Positions 40,389 through 51,530 of a DNA stretch of 64,000 nt are shown here, one piece after another. The DNA comes from Eutreptiella sp. 'Long Island Sound 2002' (lineage: Eukaryota; Euglenozoa; Euglenophyceae; Eutreptiales; Eutreptiaceae): the NCBI GenBank assembly GCA_964036045.1, contig OZ038384.1, positions 30,609,771 to 30,673,770 of the forward strand, given 5' to 3'. The notes beneath the pieces were generated by a model. It ran no database searches. It saw nothing but the letters and a program-made list of their open reading frames with translations, and was not told the origin of the DNA. How positions within the stretch are numbered: position 1 is the first letter of the stretch; every line of letters starts with the position of its first letter. The translations under genes were made by a program, and so were the position numbers.

Positions 40389-40454
40389 ATGAGCTGCAAG
40401 GCCAATCCTCTGCGTCTCAGCAGCACTTTGTTTATGTTTTGCGGTCTTATCCCA

Positions 40455-43400
40455 ATGCCTCGTGTTTGCGACATCGTCGGATTGCTTCTTCTGGTCTATG
40501 CTGCAATACCAAGTCACGCCACCTGCCCTGTGAGTGAGTGGGTTGACGCAGACACCCCCGTCGAGGCCTGCACGGGCCGCCAGGACTTCAAGGGGCGAGA
40601 CTTGGAGCTGGTGTTCTCCGACGAGTTTGAAACGCCCGGTAGGACCTTCACGGACGGCCATGACCCATTGTGGACGGCGCTGGTCAACTTCCCCTCCACA
40701 AACAGTCAGGTCAACGCGTACTCCGACCTCCCGGAGTTTGCCCACACCGCTGACGGCAAGCTGAAGTTGAAGGCGGCGGTCCGGACCAGCACCATCTACT
40801 ACTTCGACACCGGGCAGCATAAGACCGACAGTCGCGTCTACACTACGCAGATGTTGCAGGGCTGGAACAAGTTCTGCTTCACTGAAGGTGTAGTGGAAGT
40901 GAAAGTGAAGCTGCCGGGCCGGGCCGTCCAGTCTGGACTATGGCCGGCCGCGTGGATCTTCGGCAACTTGGGGCGGGCCACTTTCCTGAAGAGCACCAAC
41001 AACTTGTGGCCATGGTCGTTTGATCACTGCCCTGCTGCTGAGGATGAGGAGGCGTGCCAGAACCCTCGGACCATGCAAGCCATCAATGCGTGTCAAGGTC
41101 CGGAGGTCACCGCAAAGTACGGGCTGAACCCTCACCAGGGCCGCGGGGCCACGGAAATCGACTTGATTGAGGCCATGCCCGGTTGGCGCCAGTACTCGTA
41201 CCAGTGGAAGGTCGACGCCGGCATGTGCCCCCTGCTTCCTCCCGAGGCCATGCAGTGGGTCCACCCGCAGCTGCCTTTCGTCGCCACGTCGGTGCAACTG
41301 GGCCCGGGGGTCCCCTTGTGGGCGGACGAACGCCCGAAGGAGGTCTGGGGTGGGGATGCTGCCAACTGCTGGCCTGGAGACTGGTCCAAGGTGTGTGCCA
41401 CTTCTGTGTATCTGCCGGACCTGTGTCTGTTCTTGGACCGTGTGTCCGAAGCCCAGGCACTCCAATGTCCGGTTGTCGAGTTCGGCAGTGAACGACACAA
41501 AGGGTGATCACGGCGAGGCATCAGTGGAGTGGGGGCTATGGTCGGTATCCGAGGGAGCGTGTGTTCAGGAGAATCACGTTGGCTGTTGGAGGTGTATGTT
41601 GTAATTTGTGTAATTTTTTTTGCGGTAAATGCGTGTAACAAAAAAATCGTCTAGTCACGTAATTTTTTTTTGCGGTAAGTCGTGTAAGCCCGTCACACGC
41701 ATTTACTGCAAAGAAAAATTACACAACTTACCGCAAAAAAAAAAATTACAAGACGTAATGATTTTTTTGTTACACGCATTTACTGCAAAAAAAAATTACA
41801 CGACTTACCGCAAAAAAAATTACACGAAGTGACGATTTTTTCCTACACGCGTTTACCGCAAAAATAAAAAAAATTACACCACCTTACTGCAAAGAAAGAA
41901 TTACCAATTTTACTGAAAATGCATGCCTGTAGGCAATGTGCCCACCTGTGGGCCACTTCTGATTTTTCCCCGCGCTTGGCGTTGGGGACCCCCGAGAATG
42001 CAGGGGTGACATAGCACTTCCGCCCTCTTCTGGCCCCCCGAGAAGGTGGGGTTAGCCACTTCTGGTTTTGACCCCCTTTGCAAGGCGGTCCTTAAGGACG
42101 CAGTTATTTTGTCGCTAAGGTTAGGTTAGGGACTCACAATCCACGCTTTGTTGCGTGGCCCCTCGAGTTGGGGTTAGGGACTCACAATCCACGCTTTGTT
42201 GCGTGGCCCCTCAAGTTGGGGTTAGGGACTAACGATCCACGCTCTGTTGCGTGGCCCCTCGAGTTGGGGTTAGGGACTCACAATCCACGCTCTGTTGCGT
42301 GGCCCCTCGAGTTGGGGTTAGGACTCACAATCCACGCTTTGTTGTGTGGCCCCTCGAGTTGGGGTTAGGGACTCACAATCCACGCTCTGTTGCGTGGCCC
42401 CTTGAGTTGGGGTTAGGGACTCACAATCCACGCTCTGTTGCGTGGCCCCTCGAGTTGGGGTTAGGGACTCACAATCCACGCTCTGTTGCGAGCCCCCAGC
42501 ACCCAAGTTGAAGGTGCACTTTTGGCGAAGGAGGAGAGTGTTCAGGCCACCCCCACCCCACTTGAAGGCAAGGAGGCCTCCGCCGAGCAGAGCGTGGAAA
42601 GCCCGGAGGCTAGGCCGCAACCTTCCATGGCCACTCCCACAGAGGAGGGGGACACCCGTCCCAAGGTCCTCATCCGTGGAGAATCGCGCAAGGTGCTGGA
42701 TGGCTACTCAGCAGATGCATCTGGCCAGTTGGAGTGTGACCAGCTTTTCATCGATGACCTGTCCAAGCAGCTAGTGGCAGAGTTGCGCACCGCTTGTCAG
42801 TTTAACCCCAATCCTGGGGCAAAGCCCAAGTCCAGCGACACAAAAACGGACTTGATCTACAAGCGTGCATTTTGCAACTACTTGTAGCGGGTGCATGTTT
42901 TGTGGGCTGTATTTTCCTCCGCCGTTTGGTGTACCAATGGTGGAGCGCATAAGATTGCCATTATATTGGCGCCATGCCAGCGCCTTGGTGGCCTATAATG
43001 GTGGCACTCGTGTTGGCCATGGCCCTATTAGGACTCTTTTTCTTTAGCCTGATTTTGTTCGCAGTGCAGGCACACTGAATGTTGGCCATAGCCCTGTCAG
43101 GACTCTTTTCTTGAGCCTGATTTTGAGTCTAGTGCCAATGACAGCATGGGAAACTATGTTATATTGGCCCCACACCAGTGTCTTGGTGGCCTATAGTGGT
43201 GGCACTAGCGTTGGCCATGGCCCTGTCACGACTCTTTTTCTTGAGCCTGATTTTGTTCCCAGTGCAGGCACACTGGATGTTGGCCATGGCCCTGTCGGGA
43301 CTCTTTTCTGGAGCCTGATTTTGAGTCGAGTGCCAATGACAGCATGTGAAACTATGTTATATTGACCGAGTCCCAACTAATTGGTGGCCACACAGAGTAC

Positions 43401-45145
43401 TATGTGCTTTGTGCAATCGGCGTCCCATCATTAAGGTCGCTATGGGGTGCCGTATGGAACCGGCAGCTGTACATATTGCGCATGTATTGCAAAGGTTGCA
43501 TTTCTTTCAATTTTTCAATCTTTTTTTATTACTTACACGACTTACTGCAAAAAAAAATTACATGCCCTTGCCGCAAAAATAAAAATCCAATTTTTCTTTA
43601 TAATTCACACGACTTACCGCAAAAAACAAATTAAAAAAAAATACACGACTAGACGATTTTTTTGTACACGACTTACATTTTTCACTTGTTGGAGTGCACT
43701 TGGCAGGGCCAGTTGTAGTGAAAATAGATTCTGCAACCCAACCATGTTTTATAGGGTTGGGCCTCGACGTTGTAGGGTATGCAATTTGTGCCTGGCTCAT
43801 TTCTTTCTGCTTGGCAAGATGTCACGTTTGTTGTTGTGTCTAAGTCTGTGTTTTTTGTCTTGCTTGGTGTCAGGTTTGCTACTTCATATTTCATGATTAA
43901 GAGAATGCCTTGCCGGCAATGTGCCCGCGGTGCGCCCGCAGTGCAAAGTTTTGTATGTCGGCAAATATTCAAATCCTAGTTTTGGCCCTTTTCCACAAGT
44001 TTTTGGGTTTTCAAAGCTTCTTGTGCATTTGGAATGTGCCATGTGTTACTTGCCACCCATTTTCACCCATTTCCTGCCATTTTGAGCCCCTGGAGTTGGG
44101 GATATGGACTCTCAACCCACGCTCTGTTGTGTGGCCCCTTGAGTTGGGGATATGGGCTCTCAACCCACGGTCTGTTGCGTGGCCCCTTGAGTTGGGGATA
44201 TGGAAAGGAGGAGGGGGCTGCCAAGTTGTTGCAAAAGGCAGCCAAAAGTGTCGGGCAAAGAACTCTAAGTGGCTTCATGTCATGCCCTACGCAACATCAA
44301 GCATCATGCTCCAGCTCCAGCTCCAGCTCTACCATTGTACCGATAGTATGCCTACATGCACAGTGGGTGGCACTCTTTCGGATTTGTTGTTTGACCCAAA
44401 GTATGCATCTCATGTGTTTAAAGTGATTGTGGCTGTGGATAACCTTGGGAACATTGTGTGGATTTGTGATCTTATACCAGGTACCATGGTATATGTGATG
44501 ATTTGGGATGCATGATGTTTCCTCCCTCCTTCTCCTCTAGGTGGTCTTTGATACATGTGCCCGCAGTGCACCCGCAGTGCAAAGTTTGTCCCTAAATTTG
44601 GAGGGGGGCTGGAATCTCGGGGGGAACTCGGTGATGAGGAGTTTGTGCTCATTGGGCTTTTGTTGCAGGTATGGTACTCCGAATTGGAACCTGGCCTGAC
44701 TGGTTCTGACGTCTACGGCAAGACATATCGCTCCACTCTGAATCTTGATTTCTACGGAGAGTTCTTCGAGGGGTATATCCGGACGGATGCCATCAGTGCA
44801 TTGAGTGAGCTCCCCCACGCATCCTACAACAGCTTTCATGAGCACTCTATTGATTATGACACGGGACCTGAGGGATACGCGTATTTTCAACACGATGGCC
44901 ACAAGCAGTTCTATGTGGATGGCCGACTTGTACAGGGAGACAAACCCTTGCACAAGGACGGCACTCCCAATGGGAAGATGAAGGGGCGCAAGATTCCAGA
45001 GGAGCCCAGCTACTTGATCCTGAACATTGACATGTCCACTCGCTGGGGCTGGGAGTCATGCGAGCCCTGGTGGGGTTGTGACTGCTGCACCGATTGTTCC
45101 AACCTCCAATGTACCACATGCTGGGTCAATGGAGAGAACAAAAAG
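40455..45145 (+). CDS. KRE6/SKN1-type GH16 beta-glucan synthesis protein (exons 40455-41390 and 44669-45145, incomplete 3')
   Basis: Start chosen at ATG 40455 because it gives a classical signal peptide (MPRVCDIVGLLLLVYAAIPS, cleavage after HA); an upstream ATG (40389) adds 22 residues. Exon 1 reads ELVFSDEFETPGR, then LWPAAWIFGNLGRATF and FDHCPAAEDEEACQNP. The GH16 catalytic E-x-D-x-x-E is intact (ATEIDLIEAMPG, 41154-41171). Exon 1 ends AAG at 41390; a GTGTGT donor and TTGTTGCAG acceptor (44668) give a phase-0 join to VWYSELEPGLTG. Exon 2 has NSFHEHSIDYDTGPEGYAYF, IPEEPSYLILNIDMSTRWGW and a Cys-rich WWGCDCCTDCSNLQCTTCW. It ends at AAG|GTGAGG (45145). The expected last exon (D-Y-V-R-V-Y-like) was not found. 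Family members act in the secretory pathway or at the cell surface in beta-1,6-glucan/wall assembly. The only clearly host gene here. Confidence 0.8.
41600..41885. repeat. AT-rich inverted-repeat cluster (TTGCGGTAA...TTACCGCAA) in the GH16 intron
   Basis: Alternating AATTTTTTTTGCGGTAA and TTACCGCAAAAAAAATTACA, with ACACGCATTTACTGCAAA, so many short stems are possible. A related cluster lies at 43530-43685. Possibly remains of a small TIR element. Confidence 0.65.
42115..42490 (+). repeat. 48-bp minisatellite, about 7.5 units
   Basis: Unit GGGTTAGGGACTCACAATCC plus ACGCTCTGTTGCGTGGCCCC and TCGAGTTGG; a one-base loss near 42320 shifts later units. Because 48 is a multiple of 3 it reads as a 16-residue peptide repeat, GLGTHNPRSVAWPLEL. 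A diverged pair of about 51-bp units is at 44090-44205. Both lie in the GH16 intron. Confidence 0.85.
42486..42887 (+). CDS. Unrecognised ORF in the GH16 intron, possible SAP-like end
   Basis: About 134 codons directly following the minisatellite. Hydrophilic first half (KEESVQATPTPLEGKEASAE), then KVLIRGESRKVLDGYSADAS, CDQLFIDDLSKQLVAELRTA and KPKSSDTKTDLIYKRAFCN, then stop. The L-x-x-x-L-V-x-E-L-R...K-x-D-L-I pattern is loosely SAP-like. No start codon is convincing, so it may be an exon of a transposon gene or a repeat-encoded reading frame. Confidence 0.35.
   Translation: MRAPSTQVEGALLAKEESVQATPTPLEGKEASAEQSVESPEARPQPSMATPTEEGDTRPKVLIRGESRKVLDGYSADASGQLECDQLFIDDLSKQLVAELRTACQFNPNPGAKPKSSDTKTDLIYKRAFCNYL
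42958..43360 (+). repeat. 198-bp tandem duplication in the GH16 intron
   Basis: TTATATTGGC(G/C)CCA... starts at 42961 and 43159, with a partial third start at 43357. Units share GGCCTATA(A/G)TGGTGGCACT and TGCAGGCACACTG(A/G)ATG. Confidence 0.75.
43525..43690. repeat. Second AT-rich inverted-repeat cluster in the GH16 intron
   Basis: Same ACTTACCGCAAAAAA and GACGATTTTTTTGTACACGA units as 41600-41885. Confidence 0.6.
44282..44484 (+). pseudogene. DDE transposase fragment in the GH16 intron
   Basis: Frame reads DPKYASHVFKVIVAVDNLGN then IVWICDLIPGT. The pattern K-x-V-x-V-x-x-D-x-x-G-x-I-x-x-x-x-x-x-P-G-(S/T) is the core around the second catalytic residue of DDE_Tnp_4/Harbinger-like transposases. 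The fragment ends at CCAGGTACC, a donor-like site. The N-terminal side (STDSMPTCTVGG-like) is weaker. Unrelated to transposons A-C. Confidence 0.4.
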
Positions 45146-45289
45146 GTGAGGATCAGGGTTAGGGTCACTGATGGGGGCATGTGGGAATGCCTTTTCCAAA
45201 CCTGCGGGGGGACCAGCACAGATGGTACCGGGGTGTTTGTAGACCATCAATGGCCACTGTTTGGCTGGTGGTGCAGCTGTTAGCCCAAA

Positions 45290-48200
45290 TTACCTGGAAA
45301 TTGGCCCATTTGGGAACCAAAAATGGGTCCGTCAACAACCCCGTTTTCCAAAGGCGATCCTCCACCGCTTGAACAACCCAAAACAAGTCTTTTCAGCCCA
45401 TGTTGCCATTTCCAGGCACCACAATGGCACAGAAGACCATGAAACGTTGAAAATGTGGGCCAATCTGGGACGAAAAAATTGGTCACAAGTCAACAACCCA
45501 CAACTCGGTGGTCCCCACCCCCACCACTCGGGAAGCCAAAACAAAATGTGTAGGCCATTTCTTTTTCAACCCGTTTCCTCCCCTTTTACACACTAGACAC
45601 AAAGCGAAACGGTGAAACTAGGCCAATTTTTGACTGCTTGTTTGCTTTCTTCATTGGAGTGGACCACCCAAAAGTGCGGGTGTTGCTGGCCATGCATGAT
45701 TCCATGCGTCTTGTGGTGGCTGCATCCCCGTGGGATCCCGAGCACATTGTGTGCGCAGTCTATGCAGTGTCTCACCGCATAACATGCTCACATTGTGCCG
45801 CAGCCACATGCTTGTTGCCATTTAGGATGTGCCGCAATACACCGTTCTCCTCATAGTGACCGTACCAACCCAAGGGGGTGAATTCGGCCTAGTGTTCTGG
45901 TTTCCATCTGTGGCAAACATTTAATGCTGGTACGCGGTGAAGTTCCCCTCTTTTTTCCCCTTCTCGGCCTCAGGGTGTTGTGTGTTTGTGGTTGGCAGGG
46001 TGCACCCACCAAAGGTAGGCAAACATTGGGTCGGGACGTTCAGTGTTGATCGGAACCTAACACACTAGCGTGCCCGCAACACGTTTGCAAACCTCTCCGG
46101 CTCTTCCAACACAACGACAGATGTCTTGGGCTGCTCTGCGGCCCCCAAGGAGATGGGCATCAAACGTTGAAAATGTGGGCCAATGCAGGACGAAAAGATG
46201 GGTCACAACTCAACAACCCACCACTCATTGGTCCCCACCCCACCATTCAAAAATTCAAAAATGTGTGGGCCATTTCTTTTTCAGACTCATTCCCTCCGCT
46301 TTTACACACTCGGCACAAAGTGAAAAGATGAAACTAGGCCATTTTGACTGCTTGTTTGCCTCATTTACCAAGTTGGAGTGGCTTTCCTCATTGGCCTGGA
46401 CTACGGACAAATGCGGGTGTTGCTGCCCACACATGATTCCATGTGTCGTGTGGTGGGTGCATCCCCGTGGGATGCGGAGCACATTTTGCGTACAGTCTGT
46501 GTAGTCTCTCGCCACATGACATGCTCGCATTGTGCCGCACTCACACGCTTAATGCCGGTGAGTTTCCCCTCTTCTTTCCCCGTCTTGGCCTCACGGCGTT
46601 GTGTGTTTGTGGTTGGTAGGGCGCCCCCAACACAGGTTGGCAAACATTGGGTTGGGAGGTTCAGTGTTGATCGGAACCTCACACACCAGTGTCCTAGTGA
46701 CATGGTTGCATACCTCTCCGACCCTTCGAGGAACGAAAGGCGTCTTGGACTACTCCGCGGTCTGCAAGTTCATGGGCTTGAAAGGTTGAAAATGTGGGCC
46801 AATCCGGGACGCCAAAATGGGTCACAACTCACCAAGGCACCACTCGTTGGTCCCCATCCCGACCACTTGGGAAGCCAAAACAAAATGTGTAGTCGATTTC
46901 TTTTTCAGCCCCGTTTCCCCCAATTTTACACACTGGACAAAGCAGAAAAAATTTGAATAAGGCCATTTTGACGCCTTGTTGGCCTCATTTTCCAAGTTGG
47001 TGTGGCTTTCTTCATTGGCCTGGACTACCCACAAATGCAGGTGTTGCTGGCCATGCATGCTCCCATGCGTATTGTGGTGGTCGCAGCCGTGTCGGATGCG
47101 CACCACATTTTGCGCGCAATCTATGTGCTCTCGCACCACATCACCTGCTCACATTGTGCCGTGGCCACATGCTTCCTGCCATTTAGGATCTCTCACAACA
47201 CACAAATGTCCTAATGCCAACCTTTCCAACCCAAGGGTGCCGATTCAGCGTCGTGTTTTGATTTCAATGTAAGGCGAACACTAAAGGCCGGTACCTAGTG
47301 AGTTTCCCCTGTTCTTTCCCTTTCTTGGCCTCAAGGCGCTGTGTGTTTGTGGTTGGCAGGGCTCACCCAACACTGGTAGGCAAACATCGGGTTAGGAGGT
47401 TCAATATTGATGTGAACCTCACACCCCAACGTGCTTCCGACATGTTTGCATACTTCTCTCACTCTTGCAACACAACGAAAGACGCCTTGGGCTATTTCCC
47501 GGATCCCCATGGTGATGGGCATGAAACTTTGAAAATGTGGGCCAATGTTGTACAAAAAAATCGTTCACAACTTAGCAATCCACCAATGGGTGGTCCCCAA
47601 CCCCACCACTCGGGGAGCCAAAACAAAATGTGTGTGCCATTTCTTTTTTAGCCGTGTTTCCCATGGTTCACACACTAGACACGAAACGAAACCATCCAAA
47701 TAGGCCTATTTGATTGCTGATTTGCCTCATTTACAAGCTTGGAAGGCAGTTTCTTCATTGGCCTGGACTACCCAAAAATGCGGGTGTGGCTGGCCGTGCA
47801 TGATTCCATGTGTTGTATGGTTGCTACATCCCCGTGGAATGCGGAGCACATTTTGCGCGCGGTCTATGTACAGTCTCGCCACATGACATGCTCACATTGT
47901 GCCGCAGCCACATGCCGGTTGCCAGTCAGGATGCGCCAAAATACACTGTTCTGCTTGTAGTGACCATGCCAACCCAAGGGTGATGATTCGGCTTACTTAC
48001 GAACTGATTTCCATCCATGGCGAATGCTAAATGCAGGTGCCTGGTGAGTTTCCCCTCTTTTTCCCCTGTCTTGGTTTGAGCGCATTGTGTGTTTGTGGTT
48101 GGCGGGGCGCACCCAACATTGTTAGGCAAACATTCAATTGGGAGGTTTTAGTGTTGATTGGAACCTCCCGTACCAGTGTGCTAGTGACACGTTTGCACCT

Positions 48201-50930
48201 CGTTGACTCTTCCAACACAACCAAAGATGTCTTGGGCCGCGTTGCGGGTCCCAACGAGATGGGCATGAAACGTTGAAAATGTGGCCCCATATGGGAGAAA
48301 TAAAGTGGGTCACAACTCAACAATCCACCATTCATTTGTCTCCAATCCCACCACTTGGGAAGGCAAAACACAATGTCCGCCATTTCTTTTTCGGCCTCGT
48401 CTCCTCCGCTCGTTGACTCTTCCAACACAACAAAAGATGTCTTGGGCCGCGTTGCGGGTCCCAACGAGATGGGCATGAAACGTTGAAAATGTGGCCCCAT
48501 ATGGGAGAAATAAAGTGGGTCACAACTCAACAACCCACCATTCATTTGTCTCCAATCCCACCACTTGGGAAGGCAAAACACAATTTCCGCCATTTCTTTT
48601 TCGGCCCCGTCTCCTCCGCTTTTAAACACCAGACACGAAACGAAACTGTCAAGCTAGGCCATCTTGACTACTTGTTTGCCTCATTTACCGGGGATGTAGC
48701 GGCACCACCGGCGGACGGGAGCCGCATCTCCTCCTTCTATTCCTCTTGGGGGTTTGAACTTGCGTCTTAAGGGCAGCAGCCGGCTGCACGGCCGCGGCAA
48801 TCAGAGGCCAAAAGGTCATCCTATGAACAGCAAGCTTGCAGCAAGCTACGATCGTGTATATCTTGTCGACGTCATCCAGATTTAGGTATCTGTGAGGCTG
48901 GGCCTACGGCGTCCTCACACAACATAGCATCCCGCAGAGGAATCGAAACAGGATGTCGCAAGAACAATTGTCACTTGTCGTTGCATAGCACGAACCACAC
49001 AAATATCTATCTTTGCCATTGACTGTACCAACCTCGGTACACCCCATACCCCCACACTCTTCCCCTAAGGTGAAGTGCTAGTCCAGGTTCTTTGGCGGAG
49101 GAGTGCCAGCACACGCAAGGTGACTCAGATACAAGATGGCAGCAACAGGGCGCCTTTTTGTGTTTTGTAGCATATCAACACCGAAGTGTTGACAAAATAA
49201 AGGCCCTCAAGTGCAGACAATTGTATGCTAGCACACGTGCAGCATACCTATGATCATGCGGAACTGCCGGACATTGCTGCATATGAATTACCAGGACATG
49301 CATGTGTAGAGCGCTTTGAGACCTGCTTGCGCCCTACCACATCGGAACCTAAAACAAAATGTGTAGTCGATTTCTTTTTTCGCCCCGGTTCCTCCGCTTT
49401 GACACCTTACACAAACAAAATAGTGAAACCGCGCCATTTTGACTGCTTGTTTGCCTCATTTGGCAAGTTGAAGTTGCCTTCCTCATAGGTGTGGAACGCA
49501 GGTTTTTTTGGCCATGCATGATTCCATGCGTCTTGTGGTGGCCGCATATGTGTCTGATGCGCACCACATTTTGCACGCAGCCTAGTAGTGCCTCACCACA
49601 TCACATGCTCACATTGTGCCGCGGCCACATGCTTGTTGCCATTTAGGATCTCTCACAACACACAAATGTCCTAATGCCAACCTTTCCAACCCAAGGGTGC
49701 CGATTCAGCGTCGTGTTTTGATTTCAATGTAAGGCGAACACTAAAGGCCGGTACCTAGTGAGTTTCCCCTGTTTTTTCCCTTTCTTGGCCTCAAGGCGCT
49801 GTGTGTTTGTGGTTGGCAGGGCACACCCAACACTGGTAGGCCAACATCGGGTTAGGAGGTTCAATATTGATATGAACCTCACACCCCAGCGTGCTTCCGA
49901 CATGTTTGCATACTTCTCTCACTCTTGCAACACAGCGAAAGACGCCTTGGGCTATATCCCGGATCCCCATGGTGATGGGCATGAAACTTTGAAAATGTGG
50001 GCCAATGTTGTACAAAAAAAACGTTCACAACTCAGCAATCCACCACCGGGTGGTCCCCAACCCCACCACTTGGGGAGCCAAAACAAAATGCGTTGGCTTT
50101 TTTTTTTCAACCCTGTGTCCTTTGCTTTTTCACACTAGACGCGAAACGAAACAGTAAGACTACAGAACTAGGCCAATTTGATAGCCGAATGGCCTCATTT
50201 ACAAGTTTGGAGTGGGTTTCTTCATTGGCCTGGACTACCCAAAAATGCGCGTGCTCCTAGCCATGCATGATTCCATGTGTTGTATGGTGGCTACATCCCC
50301 GTAGGATGTGGAGCACACTTTGCGCACGGTCTATGTAGTGTCTTGTCACATGACATGCTCACAGTGTGCCGCGGCTACACGCTTATTGCCATTTAAAATG
50401 TGCCACAGTACACCGTTCCCCTTGTAGTGACCATGCCAACCCAAGGGGCTCAATTCGGCTTACTGTTGTGATTTCCATCCATGGCGAATGCTAAATGCGG
50501 GTACCCGGTGGGTTTCACCTCTTTTTCCCGTGTCTTGGTCTGAGCACATTGTGTGTTTGTCCTTTGCACGGCGCACCCAACACAGGTAGGCAAACATTCA
50601 ATTGGGAGGTTTTAGTGTTGAGCGGAACCTCACACACCAGTGTGCTAGTGACATGTTTGCTCACCTCTTCAACTCTTCCAACACAACGAAAGATGTCTTG
50701 AGCCGTGCTGCGGATCCCAACGAGACGGGCATGAAACATTGAAAATGTGGCCCCATCTAGGGGAAATAAAGTCGGTCACAACTCAGCAACCCACCATCTG
50801 TTGGTCCCCACCCCCACCACTCGGTAAGCCAAAATAAAAAGTGTAGGCGATTTGTTTGTCGGCCTCGATTCCTCCGCTTTTGCACACCAGACACGAAACA
50901 AAACTGTCAAGCGAGGCCATCTTGACTACT
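45290..50930 (+). repeat. Macrosatellite of about 740-bp units
   Basis: The anchor GAAAATGTGG(G/C)CC(A/C)AT recurs at about 45448, 46168, 46790, 47535, 48275, 48485 (short internal duplication), 49994 and 50741. Units also share ATTTCTTTTTC, TTCTTCATTGGCCTGGACTA and TGCTCACATTGTGCC. Each unit keeps a short reading frame: FIGLDYPKMRVLLAMHDSM to HILRAVYVVSRHMTCSHCAA. The array follows the GH16 exon 2 donor, so it may be intronic. One unit is enlarged by an insertion at 48695-49330. Confidence 0.8.
48695..49330. mobile_element. Insertion in the macrosatellite, with a tRNA-like part
   Basis: Foreign to the repeat unit. On the minus strand at about 48715-48800 a GTTCAAACCCC B-box-like sequence and a GCCGTGCAGCCGG A-box-like sequence suggest a tRNA(Leu/Ser)-derived head. 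The rest (48800-49330) is unrecognised, with TTGACAAAATAAAGGC near 49188. No target duplication was identified. Confidence 0.35.
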
Positions 50931-51200
50931 TGTTCCCCCCCAGACAGGGCTTCATTCCCCGCCTTCACGTCCCCATGCACACCACACCCCCCGTACCGGC
51001 CCACTGGTAATAGCCCTGCATTACATACCGGACCCCGTGTGGTTATACCCCTAGACCCCCCCACCCTTCCCCACCACTGTGCGTAAGATCCCATCCTCAT
51101 GGGCGAAACAACTCTCAACAATGTCGAACCATCTACGTTGCGCCACCTTGTGGATATCGGGTGCATGCACTACATATTTGCGGTGCAGTGCCAGGTTGTA
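50930..51200. other. Left flank of transposon A copy 3
   Basis: A pyrimidine-rich stretch and a short frame (VEPSTLRHLVDIGCMHYIFA) cut by the transposon at 51201. The right flank at 56923 opens with MSLPLYLRGEHVNRSHFLEP. Whether the two flanks were one gene is not clear. Confidence 0.35.
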
Positions 51201-51419
51201 CCCTGTGTGAAGCGGCCGTTTGAATGGAAGATCCACGGTAGTGTGAATTTGGGAACTTTTTGCTGTGTTTTGCGTGTAATTTGGTGCCATCCTGTGCGTT
51301 TCTCGTGCTATGTTCGGCAAAATGGTGGTACAATAAATGTGTCCAAATTTCAGGTTTTAACCAGCCGCACGTTTCCCTACATTTAGTGTCGTTCGGTCAA
51401 ATCCGGTGCCAATTGGCCG

Positions 51420-51530
51420 AATTTCACGCATAGATTCACACAAGATTCACATAAATCCAAAATTGTGAATTTCTTGGTACGAATTCGGTATGAATTTCGC
51501 ACAAATTTCGCACAAAATTGTGCCACGTTG
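51420..51530. repeat. Palindrome array of family A, 5' subterminal, copy 3
   Basis: Diverged units (GAATTCGGTATGAATTTCG, TTCGCACAAATTTCGCACAA, TTCACGCATAGATTCACA), the only 5' array visible in the window. Confidence 0.65.
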
